From Neobacillus cucumis (lineage in GTDB: Bacteria > Bacillota > Bacilli > Bacillales > Cytobacillaceae): 64,000 bases of DNA. The position numbers were made by a program, and so were the translations under genes. Positions within the stretch are counted from its first letter, which is position 1. Every line of letters begins with the position of its first letter. Location of the stretch: positions 168,621 through 232,620 of the forward strand of contig NZ_PGVE01000035.1 of the NCBI RefSeq assembly GCF_002860255.1, given 5' to 3'. This document shows, piece after piece, positions 29,381 through 40,379 of the stretch. The notes beneath the pieces are model-generated. The model did not search any database. It was not told the origin of the DNA and worked only from the letters and a program-made list of their open reading frames with translations.

Positions 29381-32300
29381 ATGAGCGAACATGCCTTAGG
29401 CAATAAAGAGCGATTCAAACTCTTGCTCCAGCAGCTGCAATTAATAGAAGATGCTGTAGTAGTGCATTTCGAAAATGCACAAATTGAAAGGCTTCTGGTT
29501 GAAAAGAAAGAAAGGAAGTGGCACTTTCAATTCATATTTGAAAAAATACTTCCATTCAATGTTTATCTCAAGTTTACAACACAGCTTGAAAGAGCATTTT
29601 CCAACATCGCAGCCATTTCCTACAATATCCAAGTAAATAATCAAGCCGTCACGCCGGAAATGTTACTAGAGTACTGGAACTATTGTATCCAGCAAATTGA
29701 CGGAATTTCACCTCCGCTTGTAAAACTTCTAAATGAACAAATTCCGGTAGTTAGTGGAAATAAATTAACCGTTTCTGTTAGAAATGAAGCAGAAGGACTT
29801 GCTTTAAAGAGAAAATATGGTCCTGTTATAGGAAATATTTATCAAACCTTTGGTTTCCCACTATTGGCGATTGATACAGAATTAAAAAATGAAGAAAAAA
29901 ATGATGAATATGAGCAATTTTTACTTGCAAAGCAGAAAGAAGATCAAGAGCGTGCCAAAATGGCCGTAGTAGAAATGCAAAAGAAGGAAGCCGATAAAGG
30001 GTCCTCGGGAGGAGACGCACCTACAGGACCGCTTACCATTGGTCTAACAATTAAGGATGATAGTGAACTTCGAAGTTTGATTGATATCGTTGATGAAGAA
30101 AGACGAGTCGTTGTGGAGGGCTATATTTTTGATGCTGAAATAAGAGAACTTCGTAGTGGACGATCCTTATTAACTTTTAAAATAACAGATTACACAAGTT
30201 CCATTATCGTAAAAATGTTTTCTCGTGATAAAGAGGATGCGGCCCTTTTCCAACTAGTCAAAAAAGGTATGTGGGTTAAGGTTCGTGGAAGCGTCCAGAA
30301 CGATACCTTTGTCCGTGATCTTGTTATGATTTGTAATGATATTAATGAAATCAAACCTGCTGGGCGTAAGGATACCGCGCCGGAGGATGAAAAACGGGTT
30401 GAACTGCATCTTCATACGCCAATGAGTCAAATGGATGCTGTGACTCCTGTTAGTGCTCTTATTGCTCAAGCAAAAAAATGGGGCCATAAAGCGATTGCTG
30501 TTACAGACCATGCCGTAGCCCAGTCATTCCCTGAAGCCTATGGGGCTGGGAAGAAGAATGACATTAAGATTCTTTACGGTGTTGAGGTGAACCTTGTAGA
30601 TGACGGGGTGCCAATTGCCTATAATGATGCCCATCGTCTGATTGCAGAGGATACATTTGTGGTGTTTGACGTTGAGACAACAGGCCTCTCAGCCGTTTAT
30701 GATACCATTATTGAGCTCGCAGCCGTAAAAGTTAGGGATGGGGAGATCATTGACAGGTTCGAGTCTTTTGCGAATCCGCATCATCGTCTTTCGGCAACGA
30801 CCATCAATCTGACTGGAATTACTGATGATATGGTTCAAAATGCTCCTGATGTGGATGAAGTAATCAAGGATTTTCATGAATGGATAGGAGATGCTGTCCT
30901 TGTTGCCCATAATGCCTCATTTGATATGGGTTTCTTGAATGTTGGATATAAACAAATCGGCTTAGAAAAAGCAAAAAATCCAGTCATTGATACATTAGAA
31001 CTCGGACGATTTTTATATCCTGAATTGAAAAACCATCGTTTAAATACCTTGGCAAAAAAGTTCGATATTGAATTAACCCAGCATCACAGGGCCATTTATG
31101 ATGCGGAAGCAACAGGCTATCTCCTTTTGAAAATGCTAAAAGATGCATCGGAGAAGGGAATTCAGTATCATGATGAATTCAATGATAATATGGGTAAAGG
31201 AAATGCCTATCAACGTGCCCGTCCATATCACTGTACACTTTTAGCCCAAACTGAAGCCGGCTTGAAAAATCTATTCAAACTAATCTCCATTTCACATATT
31301 GAGTATTTTTACAGAGTACCAAGACTCCCAAGATCCGTACTTCAAAAATATCGTGAAGGAATTCTAGTAGGATCGGGCTGTAATAAAGGTGAAGTGTTTG
31401 AAGGGATGATGCAAAAATCCCCTGAAGAAGTAGAAGCCTATGCTAACTTTTATGATTATCTCGAAGTCATGCCAAAAGAAGTAAATGCACCGCTGATTGA
31501 AATGGAACTCGTACGTGACGAAAGAGCGATGGAGGATATCATTGGCAAAATAGTTGCCCTTGGTGATAAGTTGGGGATTCCAGTGGTGGCAACAGGAAAT
31601 GTCCACTACTTAAATGAAAATGATAAAATCTATCGTAAAATATTAATTAATTCGCAAGGCGGGGCAAACCCGTTGAACAGGCACGAACTGCCGGATGTTC
31701 ACTTTAGGACAACTAATGATATGCTTGACGCTTTTGCATTTCTAGGTGCAGATAAGGCAAAAGAAATTGTTGTCACTAATACAAATAAAATTGCCGATAT
31801 GATTGATGTCATTAAGCCTATAAAAGACGATCTGTATACACCACGAATTGAAGGTGCAGATGAAGAAATGCGTGAAATGAGTTATACAATGGCACGCAGT
31901 ATCTATGGTGATGAGCTTCCAGAAATAGTGGAAGCTAGGCTGGAAAAAGAATTAAAAAGTATCATCGGGCACGGGTTTGCCGTTATTTATTTGATCTCAC
32001 ATAAACTAGTTAAAAAATCACTCGATGATGGTTATCTCGTTGGTTCGCGTGGATCCGTCGGTTCATCTTTAGTTGCTACGATGACCGAGATTACGGAAGT
32101 AAACCCGCTGCCGCCGCACTATGTATGTCCGACCTGTAAACATTCAGAGTTCTTTAATGATGGTTCCGTCGGTTCTGGATTTGACCTGCCTGATAAAGAC
32201 TGCCCAAATTGTGGTGAAAAATACCGTAAAGACGGTCATGATATTCCATTCGAAACCTTCTTAGGGTTCAAGGGAGATAAGGTTCCCGATATCGATTTGA

Positions 32301-33706
32301 ACTTCTCTGGGGAATATCAGCCGCGTGCACACAACTACACGAAAGTTCTTTTCGGTGAGGAATATGTATATCGTGCAGGAACGATTGGTACGGTTGCCGA
32401 TAAAACAGCTTTTGGCTATGTAAAAGCCTACCAGCAAGATAATAATCTTCAAATACGCGGGGCCGAAGTGGAACGCTTAGCTTCCGGTTGTACGGGGGTA
32501 AAAAGGACAACTGGTCAGCATCCAGGGGGAATTATCGTTATACCAGATTATATGGATGTCTATGACTTCACTCCAATTCAATTCCCGGCGGATGATCGAA
32601 ATTCCGAATGGAAAACGACCCATTTTGATTTCCATTCCATCCACGATAATGTCTTAAAGCTTGATATACTTGGACACGACGACCCGACCGTCATCCGGAT
32701 GCTTCAGGATCTTAGCGGAATTGATCCAAAGACCATTCCGACTGACGATCCAGAAGTAATGAAAATATTTAGCAGTACCGAATCTCTAGGTGTAACAGAG
32801 CAGCAAATTATGTGTAAAACCGGAACATTAGGAATTCCTGAATTCGGTACCCGATTTGTTCGGCAAATGCTTGAGGATACGAAGCCAACGACATTCTCTG
32901 AACTCGTTCAGATTTCTGGATTATCGCATGGGACAGACGTATGGCTGGGAAATGCGCAGGAGTTAATTCATAACCAAATCTGTAACTTAAGTGAAGTAAT
33001 TGGTTGTCGTGATGATATTATGGTTTATTTGATTTATCAGGGACTTGATCCTTCCTTTGCCTTTAAGATTATGGAATCTGTACGTAAAGGTAAAGGGCTA
33101 AGTGAAGAAATGGAAGCTGAGATGCGAAAGAATGAAGTGCCAGAATGGTATATTGATTCTTGCAAAAAAATCAAGTATATGTTCCCTAAAGCTCACGCTG
33201 CAGCCTATGTATTGATGGCTGTAAGGATAGCGTATTTTAAGGTACATCTTCCACTGCTTTATTATGCTGCCTATTTCACGGTTCGTGCCGAGGACTTCGA
33301 TATTGAGGCTATGTCACGAGGGTCTGAAGCAATTCGAGCTAAACTTGAAGAAATTAATGCAAAAGGCCTTGAGGCGTCAAATAAAGAGAAGAACTTATTA
33401 ACCGTTTTAGAATTAGCACTTGAAATGACGGAACGAGGTTACAGTTTCCAAAACTATGATTTATATAAATCAGATGCCTCAGAATTTATTATTGAAGGAA
33501 ATACCTTAATTCCTCCATTTAATTCTATTCCTGGATTAGGAACCAACGCGGCTTTTAATATCGTGAAGGCAAGAGAAGAAGGAGAGTTCCTATCCAAAGA
33601 AGATCTACAGCAGCGTGGTAAAGTATCTAAGACCATCCTTGAATATTTAGATAAACAAGGCTGTTTAGCAGCACTGCCTGAACAGAACCAGCTTTCGTTG
33701 TTCTAG
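29381..33706 (+). CDS. polC: DNA polymerase III PolC, Gram-positive replicative polymerase
   Basis: A 1441-residue replicative polymerase with built-in proofreading. The N-terminal domain and OB fold (about residues 220-330) are followed by a PHP domain ([11 protein letters not shown] and AVTDHAVAQ), split by the inserted DEDD exonuclease ([10 protein letters not shown] near 427; [12 protein letters not shown]). A zinc module ([10 protein letters not shown] to CPNCGEKY) precedes the palm. Catalytic Asp970 and Asp972 lie in [12 protein letters not shown]. The C terminus ends QLSLF, the beta-clamp binding motif. Full family length, no lesion seen. proS is missing upstream. Confidence 0.98.
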   Translation: MSEHALGNKERFKLLLQQLQLIEDAVVVHFENAQIERLLVEKKERKWHFQFIFEKILPFNVYLKFTTQLERAFSNIAAISYNIQVNNQAVTPEMLLEYWNYCIQQIDGISPPLVKLLNEQIPVVSGNKLTVSVRNEAEGLALKRKYGPVIGNIYQTFGFPLLAIDTELKNEEKNDEYEQFLLAKQKEDQERAKMAVVEMQKKEADKGSSGGDAPTGPLTIGLTIKDDSELRSLIDIVDEERRVVVEGYIFDAEIRELRSGRSLLTFKITDYTSSIIVKMFSRDKEDAALFQLVKKGMWVKVRGSVQNDTFVRDLVMICNDINEIKPAGRKDTAPEDEKRVELHLHTPMSQMDAVTPVSALIAQAKKWGHKAIAVTDHAVAQSFPEAYGAGKKNDIKILYGVEVNLVDDGVPIAYNDAHRLIAEDTFVVFDVETTGLSAVYDTIIELAAVKVRDGEIIDRFESFANPHHRLSATTINLTGITDDMVQNAPDVDEVIKDFHEWIGDAVLVAHNASFDMGFLNVGYKQIGLEKAKNPVIDTLELGRFLYPELKNHRLNTLAKKFDIELTQHHRAIYDAEATGYLLLKMLKDASEKGIQYHDEFNDNMGKGNAYQRARPYHCTLLAQTEAGLKNLFKLISISHIEYFYRVPRLPRSVLQKYREGILVGSGCNKGEVFEGMMQKSPEEVEAYANFYDYLEVMPKEVNAPLIEMELVRDERAMEDIIGKIVALGDKLGIPVVATGNVHYLNENDKIYRKILINSQGGANPLNRHELPDVHFRTTNDMLDAFAFLGADKAKEIVVTNTNKIADMIDVIKPIKDDLYTPRIEGADEEMREMSYTMARSIYGDELPEIVEARLEKELKSIIGHGFAVIYLISHKLVKKSLDDGYLVGSRGSVGSSLVATMTEITEVNPLPPHYVCPTCKHSEFFNDGSVGSGFDLPDKDCPNCGEKYRKDGHDIPFETFLGFKGDKVPDIDLNFSGEYQPRAHNYTKVLFGEEYVYRAGTIGTVADKTAFGYVKAYQQDNNLQIRGAEVERLASGCTGVKRTTGQHPGGIIVIPDYMDVYDFTPIQFPADDRNSEWKTTHFDFHSIHDNVLKLDILGHDDPTVIRMLQDLSGIDPKTIPTDDPEVMKIFSSTESLGVTEQQIMCKTGTLGIPEFGTRFVRQMLEDTKPTTFSELVQISGLSHGTDVWLGNAQELIHNQICNLSEVIGCRDDIMVYLIYQGLDPSFAFKIMESVRKGKGLSEEMEAEMRKNEVPEWYIDSCKKIKYMFPKAHAAAYVLMAVRIAYFKVHLPLLYYAAYFTVRAEDFDIEAMSRGSEAIRAKLEEINAKGLEASNKEKNLLTVLELALEMTERGYSFQNYDLYKSDASEFIIEGNTLIPPFNSIPGLGTNAAFNIVKAREEGEFLSKEDLQQRGKVSKTILEYLDKQGCLAALPEQNQLSLF

Positions 33707-33709
33707 TAC

Positions 33710-33731
33710 AACAAGGCGCTTTCGCTTTTGG
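33710..33731 (+). repeat. Right-end fragment of repeat A after polC
   Basis: AAGGCGCTTTCGCTTTTGGG is the terminal block of repeat A. The polC stop itself reads TTCTAG, matching the TCTAG left end of the repeat, so a collapsed copy may supply the stop codon. The rest of the 239-base gap to rimP has a short hairpin and no gene. Confidence 0.45.
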
Positions 33732-33796
33732 GTTTGCATATAAACTATGGTTATGGTATAGTTTTATTGGAAATACTAAGAAATACTCTCGAGTTC

Positions 33797-33819
33797 AAGA
33801 GTGGGGAAACCCACTCTTT
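33797..33819 (+). terminator. Probable weak terminator after polC
   Basis: AAGAGTGGG / CCCACTCTT with loop GAAA, followed only by TCGTTAT. It closely matches the topA terminator stem but lacks a long T run. Confidence 0.5.
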
Positions 33820-33945
33820 CGTTATGTAACCAAGCTGCTTTTGCATCTTGGTTTTGTTTACTATTGTTTTCTAGTCTAATTTGATAAAACTTTCCGTGAA
33901 CTACATAGAATTTGGGTGGAATAATAGAAGAAAAGGAGGTAAAGC

Positions 33946-34416
33946 ATGAGCAAAGTAACGGAAGTTGTTGAAGAGCTAGCTGCACCAATTTTTCAAGAAC
34001 TTGGATTAGAATTAGTTGAAATCGAATATGTGAAGGAAGGGAAAAGCTGGTTTCTTCGCGTTTATATCGATAAGGAAACTGGTGTTGATATCGAGGATTG
34101 CGGTATAGTGAGCGAACGGCTGAGTGAGAAACTCGATGAAGTCGATCCCATTCCGCATAACTATTTTCTAGAGGTATCTTCCCCAGGTGCAGAAAGGCCA
34201 TTAAAAAAGGCTAAAGATTTCGAAAAGGCCATCGGGAAAAATGTTTTTATTAAAACCTATGAACCAATTGATGGAGAAAACAAGTTTGAAGGTATGTTAG
34301 TGGGTTTTGATGGTCAACAAGTAGTCGTTGAGATAAAAATTAAGACTCGAAAAAAATCGATTGAAATTCCATATGAAAAAGTAGCAAGTGCCCGCCTGGC
34401 AGTTACTTTTTCGTAG
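33946..34416 (+). CDS. rimP: Ribosome maturation factor RimP
   Basis: A 156-residue protein needed for efficient 30S assembly. The N-terminal alpha/beta domain contains [23 protein letters not shown], with [13 protein letters not shown] at its end. The SH3-like C-terminal domain follows. AAAGGAGGTAAAGC precedes the start. It opens the nusA-infB operon conserved across bacteria: rimP-nusA-rnpM-ylxQ-infB-ylxP-rbfA. Confidence 0.97.
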   Translation: MSKVTEVVEELAAPIFQELGLELVEIEYVKEGKSWFLRVYIDKETGVDIEDCGIVSERLSEKLDEVDPIPHNYFLEVSSPGAERPLKKAKDFEKAIGKNVFIKTYEPIDGENKFEGMLVGFDGQQVVVEIKIKTRKKSIEIPYEKVASARLAVTFS

Positions 34417-34459
34417 GTAAAAAGAAAATTTAATATAAGGATTAGGGGGATACAAGCAA

Positions 34460-35584
34460 ATGAGCAGCGAATTATTAGATGCTCTTACAATACTGGAAAG
34501 AGAGAAAGGTATTTCCAGGGATATTTTAATAGAAGCCATTGAAGCAGCATTAATTTCCGCATACCGCAGAAATTTCAATCAGGCTCAAAATGTCCGCATC
34601 GATTTAAATTTAGGAACTGGTTCCATGCGTGTATTTGCACGTAAAGAGGTAGTCGATCAGGTATTCGATCCACGTTTAGAGATTTCTCTAGAGGATGCCC
34701 AAAGGATTAATCCAAATTATCAAGTTGAAGATGTTGTCGAGATGGAAGTAACACCAAAAGACTTCGGAAGAATTGCTGCACAAACCGCAAAGCAAGTGGT
34801 GACACAGCGTGTAAGAGAAGCAGAACGAGGAATTATCTATTCTGAATTTATTGATCGTGAAGAAGACATCATGACGGGGATCGTCCAAAGACTTGATTCT
34901 AAATTTATTTATGTCAGCCTTGGGAAAATTGAAGCATTATTACCTGTAAATGAACAAATGCCAAATGAACGATACAAACCACATGATCGTATCAAGGTAT
35001 TTATTACAAAGGTTGAGAAAACAACGAAGGGTCCGCAAATTTTTGTATCTCGTACACACCCAGGATTATTAAAACGGTTATTCGAGATAGAAGTTCCCGA
35101 AATTTATGATGGCACAGTTGAAATTAAATCAGTCGCTCGTGAAGCAGGTGATCGTTCAAAGATTTCCGTTCATTCAGATAATCCTGAGGTTGATCCGGTT
35201 GGATCATGTGTTGGTCCAAAAGGTACTCGTGTTCAGGCTGTTGTGAATGAGTTAAAAGGTGAAAAAATTGATATTGTAAAATGGTCTGATGACCCAGTCG
35301 TTTTCGTTGCCAATTCACTAAGCCCTTCGAAGGTGCTTGATGTAATGGTGAATGAGCCGGATAAGGCAACTACAGTGGTGGTTCCCGATTATCAACTATC
35401 TTTGGCCATCGGTAAACGTGGACAAAACGCTCGTCTTGCTGCAAAATTAACGGGCTGGAAAATCGATATTAAATCTGAAACAGAAGCACGTGAAATAGGA
35501 ATTTATCCACGTGAGGAAACCATTAGACTATTCGACGATCAGATCGATAATGATTTTGATTTTGAAGAAGAGTTAGAAGACTAG
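34460..35584 (+). CDS. nusA: Transcription termination/antitermination factor NusA
   Basis: A 374-residue RNA polymerase-binding factor that affects pausing, intrinsic termination and antitermination. The N-terminal polymerase-binding domain (about 1-125) is followed by an S1 domain (about 133-200, beginning near [19 protein letters not shown]) and two KH domains ([20 protein letters not shown] and [21 protein letters not shown]). The acidic C-terminal repeats of the E. coli protein are absent, as is normal in Bacillus. GGGGGATACAAGCAA gives only a modest ribosome site. Confidence 0.98.
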   Translation: MSSELLDALTILEREKGISRDILIEAIEAALISAYRRNFNQAQNVRIDLNLGTGSMRVFARKEVVDQVFDPRLEISLEDAQRINPNYQVEDVVEMEVTPKDFGRIAAQTAKQVVTQRVREAERGIIYSEFIDREEDIMTGIVQRLDSKFIYVSLGKIEALLPVNEQMPNERYKPHDRIKVFITKVEKTTKGPQIFVSRTHPGLLKRLFEIEVPEIYDGTVEIKSVAREAGDRSKISVHSDNPEVDPVGSCVGPKGTRVQAVVNELKGEKIDIVKWSDDPVVFVANSLSPSKVLDVMVNEPDKATTVVVPDYQLSLAIGKRGQNARLAAKLTGWKIDIKSETEAREIGIYPREETIRLFDDQIDNDFDFEEELED

Positions 35585-35599
35585 GTGGGTGAATGACGA

Positions 35600-35872
35600 G
35601 TGAACACTAGAAAAAAAGTTCCTATGCGTAAATGTGTAGCAACCGGTGAAATGAAACCGAAAAAAGAACTCGTTCGCATCGTTCGTTCAAAAGAAGGGGA
35701 AGTATCCATCGATTTGACTGGAAAGAAATCCGGCAGAGGTGCATACCTTTCTAAGAACAAAGAAGCTGTACTTTTAGCCAAGAAAAAAAACACCTTGTCT
35801 AACCACTTAGAGGTACAGATCAATGATTCAATCTATGAAGAACTACTTGAGTTAATAGAGAAGGAGAACTGA
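35600..35872 (+). CDS. rnpM: RNase P modulator RnpM (YlxR)
   Basis: A 90-residue basic protein with YlxR-family signature [18 protein letters not shown] and [13 protein letters not shown]. The B. subtilis homologue was recently described as an RNase P modulator binding the RNase P RNA; an RNA-binding role fits the charge. The start is GTG 35600 after GGTGGGTGA. It overlaps neither neighbour, and is eight bases from ylxQ. Function here is by homology. Confidence 0.93.
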   Translation: MNTRKKVPMRKCVATGEMKPKKELVRIVRSKEGEVSIDLTGKKSGRGAYLSKNKEAVLLAKKKNTLSNHLEVQINDSIYEELLELIEKEN

Positions 35873-35880
35873 CAATCCAA

Positions 35881-36183
35881 ATGAAACACAATCAATGGAT
35901 GTCATTGCTTGGCTTAGCCAATCGAGCGCGTAAAATCATATCAGGTGAGGAACTTGCCCTTAAGGAAATTCGAAACAATAAGGCAAAACTCATTTTATTA
36001 GCCGCAGATGCATCTACAAATACAACTAAAAAAATTACAGATAAATGTAATTCTTATCATGTGCCTTTAAAAATGGTGGAAGATCGTTATCTTCTTGGTC
36101 AGGCAATTGGCAAAGAAGCCCGCGTTGTTGTTGCAGTTATGGATGATGGATTTGCAAAGAAATTGGTAACGTTGCTCGATTAA
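35881..36183 (+). CDS. rplGA: L7Ae-family K-turn RNA-binding protein YlxQ
   Basis: A 100-residue protein of the L7Ae/L30e fold with [15 protein letters not shown] and [16 protein letters not shown]. Homologues (YlxQ, YbxF) bind kink-turn RNAs in vitro; the cellular target is not firmly known. Position between rnpM and infB is invariant in Bacillaceae. The ribosome binding site is GAGAAGGAG, overlapping the end of rnpM. Confidence 0.92.
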   Translation: MKHNQWMSLLGLANRARKIISGEELALKEIRNNKAKLILLAADASTNTTKKITDKCNSYHVPLKMVEDRYLLGQAIGKEARVVVAVMDDGFAKKLVTLLD

Positions 36184-36203
36184 ATCTAGCGGGGGTGAAA
36201 CAA

Positions 36204-38507
36204 ATGAGTAAAATCCGTGTTTATGAATACGCAAAAAAACACAATATTTCAAGTAAAGAAATAATCAATAAACTAAAAGAAATGAATATAGAGGTCTCCA
36301 ATCATATGGCTACAATAGAAGATGCAGATGTAAAAAAACTGGATGCCACTTATAACAAAAAGGCTGGTACTGTTTCACAGCCAAAACAAAATAGTGGGCA
36401 GCAAAATCGTACGAATTCCCGTCCAGCGGGCGCGCAAAACCACCAAAATCAAAGACCGGCTCAAGGCGGACAGAAGTCTCAAGTAATCGCCAAAACAGCT
36501 AAGGCTTTTGAGGAAGAAGCTGATAATAAAGCTGTACCAAGTAAAGTGAAAGTGGTTGCTCCTCCTAAGAATAAAGAAGGCAAAAAGCATGACCAGGAAT
36601 ACCAATCGAAAGAAAATAAAGCCTTCAATGCAGGGAAGGGAAAAAATAAGCCATTTAATAACAATCAAAATAGAAATAACCAAAATAATAAAAAGAAAAA
36701 TCATACCCACACGCAACAACAGGCTGCTCCTCAAAAGAAAAAGGAGAAAGAACTTCCAACTAAAATTACTTTTAGTGAATCCCTTACAGTTGCAGAATTA
36801 GCTAAAAAGCTATACCGTGAACCATCCGAAATTATAAAAAAATTATTTTTACTCGGTGTAATGGCTACCATTAATCAGGTCCTTGATAAAGATGCAATAG
36901 AATTAATTGCAGGTGAGTATGGTGTCGAAGTAGAAGAAGAAATCAAAATCGATACAACCGATTTAGAAGTGTATTTTACTGAAGACACTGAGGAAAACTT
37001 AGTGGAAAGACCTTCGGTTGTTACCATTATGGGACACGTTGACCATGGGAAAACAACCTTGCTTGATTCCATTCGAAATACTAAGGTAACTGAAGGCGAA
37101 GCTGGAGGAATTACCCAGCATATTGGTGCCTATCAGGTTGTTGAAAACGGCAAGAAGATTACTTTCCTTGATACTCCTGGACACGCTGCCTTTACGACTA
37201 TGCGTGCCCGTGGTGCTCAAATTACTGACATCACGATACTTGTGGTTGCAGCGGATGACGGTGTAATGCCACAAACGGTTGAAGCCATTAACCATGCAAA
37301 AGCTGCAGAAGTGCCAATTATTGTTGCTGTTAATAAAATGGATAAAGAAGCAGCTAATGCTGACCGTGTTATGCAGGAATTAACGGAACACGGATTAGTA
37401 TCAGAAGCATGGGGTGGGGATACTATATTTGTCCCGCTATCCGCAAAAACAGGTGAAGGTATCGATAACCTGCTCGAAATGATTTTGCTTGTAAGTGAAG
37501 TAGAAGAATACAAAGCAAATCCTAACCGAAATGCGGTAGGAACAGTAATCGAAGCCCAATTGGATAAAGGGCGCGGTTCTGTTGCAACATTATTAGTCCA
37601 AAATGGTACACTAAAAATAGGTGACCCAATCGTTGTAGGGAATACCTTTGGTCGTGTTCGTGCTATGGTCAATGATAAAGGGCGTCGTGTGAAAGATGCT
37701 GGTCCATCAACTCCAGTTGAAATCACAGGTTTGAATGATGTACCGCAGGCAGGCGATCGTTTCGTCGTATTTGAAGATGAAAAAACAGCTCGTCAAATTG
37801 GAGAAGCACGTGCTCAAGTAGCCCTTGCTGCTCACCGCGGTGAAAAATCAATTGTCAGCCTTGATAATTTGTTTGAGCAGTTAAAGCAAGGCGAAATGAA
37901 GGACCTAAACATAATCTTAAAAGCTGATGTTCAAGGTTCCGCAGAAGCAGTTGCTGCTTCCTTGCAGAAAATTGATGTAGAAGGCGTAAATATTAAAATT
38001 ATTCATAGTGGTGTTGGTGCCATTAATGAATCAGATATCACCCTTGCAGCTGCTTCAAATGCTATCGTTATTGGCTTTAACGTTCGTCCGGATGTGAATG
38101 CAAAACGTGCAGCTGAAGCTGAAAAAGTTGATGTTCGTCTGCACCGGATTATCTATAAAGTAATTGAAGAAATTGAAGCAGCGATGAAAGGGATGCTTGA
38201 TCCTGAATTCCAAGAAAAAATTATTGGTCAGGCTGAAATTCGTCAAACCTTTAAGGTATCAAAGGTTGGTACCATTGCTGGTTCTTATGTAACTGATGGA
38301 AAGATTACTCGTGACAGTGGAATCCGTCTAATCCGAAATGGTGTGGTTATCTTTGAAGGGCATATTGATGCTTTGAAGAGATTTAAAGACGATGCAAAAG
38401 AGGTTGCACAAGGTTATGAGTGTGGAATCACAATTAAGAACTTCAATGATGTAAAAGAGGGAGATATCATTGAGGCATTTGTAATGGAAGAAGTCGAGCG
38501 TAAATGA
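36204..38507 (+). CDS. infB: Translation initiation factor IF-2
   Basis: A 767-residue GTPase that delivers initiator tRNA to the 30S subunit. The start ATG 36204 ([12 protein letters not shown]) follows GGGGGTGA; GTG 36195 overlaps that site. An N-terminal IF2N helical domain is followed by a low-complexity Asn/Gln/Lys linker (about residues 55-190), then a second IF2N, the G domain (GHVDHGKT at 277-284, [13 protein letters not shown]) and domains II-IV. The stop overlaps ylxP by four bases (ATGA). An internal shorter isoform, known in B. subtilis, cannot be judged here. Confidence 0.98.
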   Translation: MSKIRVYEYAKKHNISSKEIINKLKEMNIEVSNHMATIEDADVKKLDATYNKKAGTVSQPKQNSGQQNRTNSRPAGAQNHQNQRPAQGGQKSQVIAKTAKAFEEEADNKAVPSKVKVVAPPKNKEGKKHDQEYQSKENKAFNAGKGKNKPFNNNQNRNNQNNKKKNHTHTQQQAAPQKKKEKELPTKITFSESLTVAELAKKLYREPSEIIKKLFLLGVMATINQVLDKDAIELIAGEYGVEVEEEIKIDTTDLEVYFTEDTEENLVERPSVVTIMGHVDHGKTTLLDSIRNTKVTEGEAGGITQHIGAYQVVENGKKITFLDTPGHAAFTTMRARGAQITDITILVVAADDGVMPQTVEAINHAKAAEVPIIVAVNKMDKEAANADRVMQELTEHGLVSEAWGGDTIFVPLSAKTGEGIDNLLEMILLVSEVEEYKANPNRNAVGTVIEAQLDKGRGSVATLLVQNGTLKIGDPIVVGNTFGRVRAMVNDKGRRVKDAGPSTPVEITGLNDVPQAGDRFVVFEDEKTARQIGEARAQVALAAHRGEKSIVSLDNLFEQLKQGEMKDLNIILKADVQGSAEAVAASLQKIDVEGVNIKIIHSGVGAINESDITLAAASNAIVIGFNVRPDVNAKRAAEAEKVDVRLHRIIYKVIEEIEAAMKGMLDPEFQEKIIGQAEIRQTFKVSKVGTIAGSYVTDGKITRDSGIRLIRNGVVIFEGHIDALKRFKDDAKEVAQGYECGITIKNFNDVKEGDIIEAFVMEEVERK

Positions 38508-38785
38508 TGATCGGCGTAGCCGAATGTGAATGTATCATCTACGATGCCCATTCTTTAAAGGAGAAACGGGCGGTTCTGCAGCGAATTTTAACTCGGTTAA
38601 AACAGAAATTTAATGTATCAGTTGCCGAAGTGGATTTTCAAGATGTATGGCAAAGAACCAAAATCGCCATAGCAGTTGTTACGTCCACAAAAGTTGCTAC
38701 AGAGCAGGAATTACAAAATGCATTAAAACTAATCGACTCATTTCCTGAGATAGAGAGAACGATCACCGAGATAGAATGGCTTTAA
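38504..38785 (+). CDS. ylxP: DUF503 protein YlxP
   Basis: A 93-residue member of the DUF503 family, with the family pattern [30 protein letters not shown] near the N terminus (key part HSLKEKR). Its biochemical role is unknown; invariant placement between infB and rbfA suggests a ribosome-assembly link. Tandem ATGs at 38504 and 38507; the first gives a four-base overlap with infB, implying coupled translation. Confidence 0.92.
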   Translation: MMIGVAECECIIYDAHSLKEKRAVLQRILTRLKQKFNVSVAEVDFQDVWQRTKIAIAVVTSTKVATEQELQNALKLIDSFPEIERTITEIEWL

Positions 38786-38802
38786 GTTAAGAGGTGAATG
38801 CA

Positions 38803-39177
38803 ATGAGCCACAGAGCAAATCGTGTTGGAGAACAAATGAAAAAAGAACTTAGTGATATTATCGGACGGAAAATTAAAGATCCACGGATTGGATTTGTAAC
38901 CGTAACGGATGTCCAAGTATCAGGCGATCTTCAACAAGCAAAAGTATTTATATCCGTACTAGGCGATGACGAGCAAAAGGAGAATACCCTGAAAGGTCTT
39001 GCCAAAGCAAAAGGGTTTATTCGAACTGAAATAGGGCACCGTATCCGCCTTCGTAAAACACCTGAAATCATCTTTGAATGGGATGAATCAATCGATTACG
39101 GAAATCGAATCGAAACCCTGCTTCATCAATTGCATTCGGATGATGATAAACCGTTACAAAATCATGAAGAAGAATAG
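38803..39177 (+). CDS. rbfA: Ribosome-binding factor A
   Basis: A 124-residue KH-fold protein that binds the 16S 5' region and aids 30S maturation, notably in the cold. The start ATG 38803 ([16 protein letters not shown]) follows AAGAGGTGA; GTG 38794 lies in that site. [15 protein letters not shown] and [16 protein letters not shown] are conserved. A perfect 20-base palindromic terminator follows immediately, separating rimP-rbfA from truB. Confidence 0.97.
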   Translation: MSHRANRVGEQMKKELSDIIGRKIKDPRIGFVTVTDVQVSGDLQQAKVFISVLGDDEQKENTLKGLAKAKGFIRTEIGHRIRLRKTPEIIFEWDESIDYGNRIETLLHQLHSDDDKPLQNHEEE

Positions 39178-39178
39178 T

Positions 39179-39207
39179 GGATAGACATATGTCTATCCCT
39201 TTTTTTA
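39179..39207 (+). terminator. Rho-independent terminator after rbfA
   Basis: GGATAGACATATGTCTATCC is a perfect palindrome followed by CT7. Confidence 0.85.
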
Positions 39208-39246
39208 ATTCTTCTTTTAAAATGATGGCTGTGTTACTACTTTGGT

Positions 39247-39373
39247 GATTAGAGCGGAAGGCGCGAGACTCCTGCGGGAGTACGTAGCAGGGGAGACCCC
39301 GCAGGCGCTTTCATCGCCGAGGAGGCTCCCCGGACCGCCCGCGGAAAGCGAAGTGCCTGGAGCGAAAATCATC
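39247..39373 (+). repeat. Full-length GC-rich dispersed repeat B
   Basis: A compact GC-rich block in an AT-rich gap. The ends are related: GATTAGAGCGGAAGG on the left and TGGAGCGAAAATCATC on the right, so TGATT/AATCA form short terminal inverted repeats and GAGCGRAA a terminal direct repeat. Inside are further pairs such as CTCCTGCGGGAG and GGGGAGACCCCGCAGG against GAGGCTCCCCGG. It resembles a block I recall from many Bacillaceae genomes (ACTCCTGCGGGA ... GCCCGCGGAAAGCGAAGTG). No ORF. Likely a non-autonomous repeat of unknown mobility. Confidence 0.8.
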
Positions 39374-39428
39374 GGGCAAATTTTACACAGCCAAAATGAT
39401 AGACCAAAATATAGGAAGGAGAAGTGAA

Positions 39429-40346
39429 ATGGAAGGGATTTTACCATTATATAAGCCTGCTGGACTAACCTCACATGACTGTGTATTCAGACTGCGCAAA
39501 ATATTAAAAACGAAAAAGGTGGGGCATACAGGTACATTGGATCCTGACGTTACTGGCGTCCTTCCAATCTGTATTGGTAAAGCGACAAAGGTGGCTGAAT
39601 ACATAACAGATGCAGGTAAAGCTTACTTAGGTGAAGTAACCATTGGGTATTCAACGACAACCGAAGACGCTTCTGGTGAAGAAGTTGAAAGAAAAACAGT
39701 TAATCGCGTCATTACAAGAGAAGAAATTATGAACGTGTTACAATCACTAACAGGAGAAATTGAACAAACACCGCCAATGTATTCAGCCGTAAAGGTGGGA
39801 GGAGTTCGGCTTTATGAATATGCCCGAAAAGGCATTGAGGTAGAACGCCCAACAAGGAATGTAACGATTTACTCCATTGATTTACTTGATGAGCGGAAAC
39901 AATTTGAAGGAGAGACGATTTCATTTCGGTTTCAGGTTCAATGCAGTAAAGGGACCTATATCAGAACGTTGGCTGTGATGATTGGGGAAAAACTTGGGTA
40001 CCCAGCCCACATGTCTTATCTACAAAGGATCCAATCGGCCAGTTTTTCTTTGGACGATTGTCTGACATTTGAAGAGGTAGAAAGACACATGGAAGAGGGG
40101 ACGATTTCTAATGTATTAAGACCGTTAGAAACAGCACTCTCCCATTTGCCGAAATTAAGGATTAATGATAAAGTAGCAGAGAAAGTGAAAAATGGTGCAT
40201 TGTTAGTAACACCAGATCATTTAAAAACAATTAACGGACCGATGATTGCTGAAACGGATGATGGAACAGCACTGGCCATTTATGCTAAACATCCTAGCAA
40301 ACCAGATTTCCTTAAACCCGTTAAGGTATTACGTAACGAGATTTAA
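39429..40346 (+). CDS. truB: tRNA pseudouridine(55) synthase TruB
   Basis: A 305-residue enzyme that makes pseudouridine 55 in the tRNA T-loop, acting beside TrmFO's m5U54. The start ATG 39429 (MEGILPLYKPAG) follows AGGAAGGAG; the frame open from 39396 has no match. The catalytic aspartate lies in VGHTGTLDPDVTGVLP (about residue 38-41). TPPMYSAVKVGG and CSKGTYIRTLA are present, with a C-terminal PUA-like region. It lies 33 bases upstream of ribF. Confidence 0.97.
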   Translation: MEGILPLYKPAGLTSHDCVFRLRKILKTKKVGHTGTLDPDVTGVLPICIGKATKVAEYITDAGKAYLGEVTIGYSTTTEDASGEEVERKTVNRVITREEIMNVLQSLTGEIEQTPPMYSAVKVGGVRLYEYARKGIEVERPTRNVTIYSIDLLDERKQFEGETISFRFQVQCSKGTYIRTLAVMIGEKLGYPAHMSYLQRIQSASFSLDDCLTFEEVERHMEEGTISNVLRPLETALSHLPKLRINDKVAEKVKNGALLVTPDHLKTINGPMIAETDDGTALAIYAKHPSKPDFLKPVKVLRNEI

Positions 40347-40379
40347 TAAAAAGGTACAGAATAGAAAAGGTGAGTCTCA

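Noticed and set aside
33776..34201. 141-codon open frame on the minus strand across the polC-rimP gap and rimP
   Set aside because: Most of it is antisense to rimP, it has no recognisable family and no ribosome binding site; the coding signal belongs to rimP on the + strand.
37217..37726. 169-codon minus-strand frame inside infB
   Set aside because: It lies fully antisense to the IF-2 G domain; its composition is the mirror of the infB codon pattern.
39242..39427. 61-codon frame through repeat B (and an 85-codon frame opposite)
   Set aside because: The frames arise from the GC-rich repeat; the block shows inverted-repeat structure, not coding conservation.
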